Part shown: positions 31,324 through 33,192 of the stretch, piece after piece
Layout: each line of letters starts with the position of its first letter
Position numbering within the stretch: position 1 is the stretch's first letter
NCBI GenBank assembly: GCA_964551545.1
Contig: CAZKCT010000019.1
Location: 1-33,192, forward strand
DNA: 33,192 nucleotides
Direction of reading: 5' to 3'
Source of the DNA: Thiopontia sp964551545
GTDB lineage: Bacteria; Pseudomonadota; Gammaproteobacteria; GCF-002020875
Translations under genes and position numbers: made by a program
The notes under the pieces: generated by a model
What the model was told of the DNA's origin: nothing
Database searches by the model: none
What the model saw: the letters and a program-made list of their open reading frames with translations, nothing else

Positions 31324-32360
31324 TCATTGGCGTTGTTGGTGGCGGACAGCTGGCAAGGATGATGGCGCTGGCTGGCATCCCGCTCGGCATGCGCTTTATC
31401 TTTCTCGATCCCGCAGAAGATGCATGTGCCACACCATTGGGCGAACATCTGTGGGGTGCCTATGATGATGAGGCACTGCTCAATGAGCTCGCCGAGAGGG
31501 CCGATGTGGTCACCTACGAGTTCGAGAACGTGCCAGCATCGGCGATTGCTATATTGTCTCAGAAGGTAGATGTCTTTCCCTCCGAACAGGCGCTTGCGAC
31601 TGCGCGGGATCGGATGAACGAAAAAACATTGTGCCGGGACTTGGGAATTCCTACAGTCCCTTTTGCTGCCATCGATACGCTGGAGGCGCTGCAACAGGCA
31701 GTGGAAACCATTGGTCTGCCTGCCATCCTCAAGACCCGAACCATGGGATACGATGGGAAGGGGCAGGCGCTGTTGCGTGAGCCAGCGGATATGGCCGCTG
31801 CATGGAGTGAGCTGGGTGGTGTCCCTCTGGTTTTGGAAGGGTTTGCCCACTTTCAGCGTGAAATCTCCATTATCAGTGTGCGCAGTCGCAGTGGCGAGAT
31901 TCGCTACTACCCCCTCTCTGAGAACCACCATCGTGATGGCATTCTCGATACGGCACACAGTCTGCCCGATGACCCCAAACAGTCGATGGCAGAGGGGCTG
32001 GCAAAGCGCATTCTGGAGGAGCTGAACTACGTGGGTGTCATGGCGCTCGAACTGTTCGATACGGCAGAGGGGTTGCTGGTCAATGAAATGGCACCCCGTG
32101 TCCACAACTCCGGTCACTGGACCATCGAGGGGGCTGAGACGAGTCAGTTTGAAAACCACATCAGGGCGGCCGCCAACCTGCCGCTCGGCAGCACCGAGGC
32201 GGTTGGTTACGCTAAAATGGTCAACTTTATAGGTGCGGTTCCGGCGTCTGCTGAAACACTCTCCTCAGCGGGGGCGCACCTGCATGACTACGACAAAGCG
32301 CCACGTGAAGGGCGCAAGGTGGGTCATGTGACCTACTGGTCGGTGGATCCATTCAAGTAG
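31320..32360 (+). CDS. purK: N5-carboxyaminoimidazole ribonucleotide synthase
   Basis: ATP-grasp enzyme that carboxylates AIR with bicarbonate, feeding PurE. The 346-residue protein has the GVVGGGQLARMM start, TYEFENVP (near 60-67), ILKTRTMGYDGKGQ (the ATP-binding loop) and EMAPRVHNSGHWT near the C-terminus. Length is slightly below the usual 355-380 but no motif is missing. No terminator was found downstream. Confidence 0.97.
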   Translation: MIIGVVGGGQLARMMALAGIPLGMRFIFLDPAEDACATPLGEHLWGAYDDEALLNELAERADVVTYEFENVPASAIAILSQKVDVFPSEQALATARDRMNEKTLCRDLGIPTVPFAAIDTLEALQQAVETIGLPAILKTRTMGYDGKGQALLREPADMAAAWSELGGVPLVLEGFAHFQREISIISVRSRSGEIRYYPLSENHHRDGILDTAHSLPDDPKQSMAEGLAKRILEELNYVGVMALELFDTAEGLLVNEMAPRVHNSGHWTIEGAETSQFENHIRAAANLPLGSTEAVGYAKMVNFIGAVPASAETLSSAGAHLHDYDKAPREGRKVGHVTYWSVDPFK

Positions 32361-32513
32361 AGCAGTCAACCGTACCAGTCTCTCTTCAGGCCAATAGATT
32401 GTTGCGGCAGCGCAGGAGAAATACCAGACTGCACATCACGCCGGAATGTTAGAACAAGAACAAGGGATTGTGTATAGTTCCAGTGTAAGTTACCTCATGA
32501 CAAGGAGCTTGTT

Positions 32514-32780
32514 TTGCCTACAATATCCATGTTCTACGGGATCATCATTCGGATGTACTATGCCCCCAGCGAACACCCGCCCCCTCATTTTCATGTCTAC
32601 TATGGAGAGTTCAGAGCCACTGTAGATATTCGCACTTGCGAGATGATGGATGGAAAGTTACCGACCAAGCAACAGAAATTGGCTCTCGCATGGGCTGAAC
32701 TGCATCAGGAAGAGCTTATGGCTGACTGGGATTTACTTATGAATGGTGAAGAGCCTTTTAAGATACAGCCACTACAGTAA
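32514..32780 (+). CDS. DUF4160 protein
   Basis: The 88-residue product has the family pattern at its N-terminus: MPTISMFYGIIIRMY, then HPPPHFHVYYGE, where the HFHV segment is near invariant, and an ELH-x-EEL-x-ADW segment later. The start is TTG with a perfect AAGGAG six bases upstream. A TATAGT at 32473-32478 could be its -10. The function is unknown. DUF4160 genes often stand directly before DUF2442 genes, as here, and the pair has been suggested to be toxin-antitoxin-like. Confidence 0.85.
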   Translation: MPTISMFYGIIIRMYYAPSEHPPPHFHVYYGEFRATVDIRTCEMMDGKLPTKQQKLALAWAELHQEELMADWDLLMNGEEPFKIQPLQ

Positions 32781-32788
32781 ACAATATT

Positions 32789-33040
32789 ATGAATTACCCA
32801 TCTGTAAAAGGGGCATCCCCAACAAATGATTATCAAATTAATATTGAGTTTGATAATGGGGAGTGCGGGATACTGGATATGAAACCTTATCTCTCATTTG
32901 GGGTATTCAGCCGGATCAAAAAACCAGAGGCATTTAACAAGATAAAGATTGCTTTCGATACCATCGAGTGGGAGAACGGGGTAGATCTTGACCCTGAGTT
33001 TGTCTACAGAAAATGCCGGAAGTTAAAATGTGAGAATTGA
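32789..33040 (+). CDS. DUF2442 protein
   Basis: The 83-residue product matches the DUF2442 pattern: NIEFDNGECGILDMKPYL, a phenylalanine-rich turn (GVFSRIKKPEAFNKIKI) and IEWENGVDLDPEFVY. The family is small, beta-rich and of unknown function; it commonly pairs with DUF4160. It begins 8 bp after the DUF4160 stop, so they form one unit. Lower GC than the flanking purine genes suggests acquisition. Confidence 0.82.
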   Translation: MNYPSVKGASPTNDYQINIEFDNGECGILDMKPYLSFGVFSRIKKPEAFNKIKIAFDTIEWENGVDLDPEFVYRKCRKLKCEN

Positions 33041-33060
33041 CCCTGTTTTCTTGGAGTAGG

Positions 33061-33192
33061 AGGTTGGGTGATGTTGAATGTTAGATCCGGTACCGGGTGT
33101 TCATCTTATCGAAGCAGGACGGTGGCAGTTAACAAAGCAACATTTGTATCGATACAGCAGGAGCAGGGAGGGGCTGGATGATGTTGGAATGT
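33061..33192. repeat. Imperfect direct repeat at the window end
   Basis: GGTTGGGTGATGTTGAATGT (33062-33081) recurs as GGCTGGATGATGTTGGAATG (near 33172-33191) with a few changes. Between them is a 10-bp palindrome CCGGTACCGG (33087-33096). No gene is visible from 33041 to the end. It may be the start of a repeat element that continues outside the window. Confidence 0.35.

Noticed and set aside
31314..32159. 281-codon minus-strand frame opposite purK
   Set aside because: Shadow of purK; no start signal or family match.
1..33192. CRISPR arrays, insertion sequences, prophage or tRNA genes
   Set aside because: No regularly spaced repeats, transposase motifs, integrase or tRNA-like cloverleaf sequences were seen by reading; short elements could still be missed.

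Overview
This is a chromosomal housekeeping window from a gammaproteobacterium. The signs are an E. coli-like 23S/5S junction, a rhodanese-grxC-secB-gpsA block, the def-fmt-rsmB-trkA block and an FNR with the E. coli cysteine spacing. Class 1B dihydroorotate dehydrogenase, NtrYX, two rhodaneses, a TtcA-like thiolase and a persulfide-sensor-type ArsR protein would suit a sulfur-oxidising lineage. That placement is inference; the genus cannot be read from this window. It is draft sequence with one run of exactly 100 N inside an operon.

Layout. 1-450: end of an rRNA operon (23S 3' end, boxA-like spacer, 5S, terminator). 475-1440: pyrD (-), 29 bp from divergent trmL (+). 1928-5271 (-): arsR-type regulator, YgaP-like membrane protein, rhodanese, grxC, trxC, secB, gpsA, which together look like a persulfide/thiol relay joined to a conserved protein-export and lipid block. 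5376-6926: gpmI (+). 6988-13435 (-): hisB-H-A-F-I, a SYLF lipoid-binding protein, hisE, a HIT hydrolase and tatA-B-C, mostly overlapping by 1-4 nt. 13623-14422: fnr with a class II FNR site. 14424-14570: remnant of an AEC-family transporter. 14571-15954 (-): rhodanese, Met-rich coiled-coil membrane protein, dtd; the divergent gene is ttcA-like (+). 16774-17440: lower-GC interval with inverted repeats and a small secreted protein carrying a duplicated NE-x-NGY-x-Q motif, then a terminator. 17457-26865 (-): def, fmt, rsmB, a DUF4390 gene, ntrY, ntrX, trkA, trkH. 26940-32360 (+): dprA, topA, purE, purK. 32514-33040 (+): DUF4160/DUF2442 pair, possibly toxin-antitoxin-like.

Most of the window is conserved core metabolism. 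The items most worth a second look are: the split YgaP/ArsR persulfide cluster with its candidate operators; the acidic 143-residue tail on TatC; the SYLF gene inside the his operon; the Met-rich protein next to a rhodanese; the small secreted repeat protein; NtrX without GAFTGA; and the N-gap that falsely fuses DUF4390 to NtrY.
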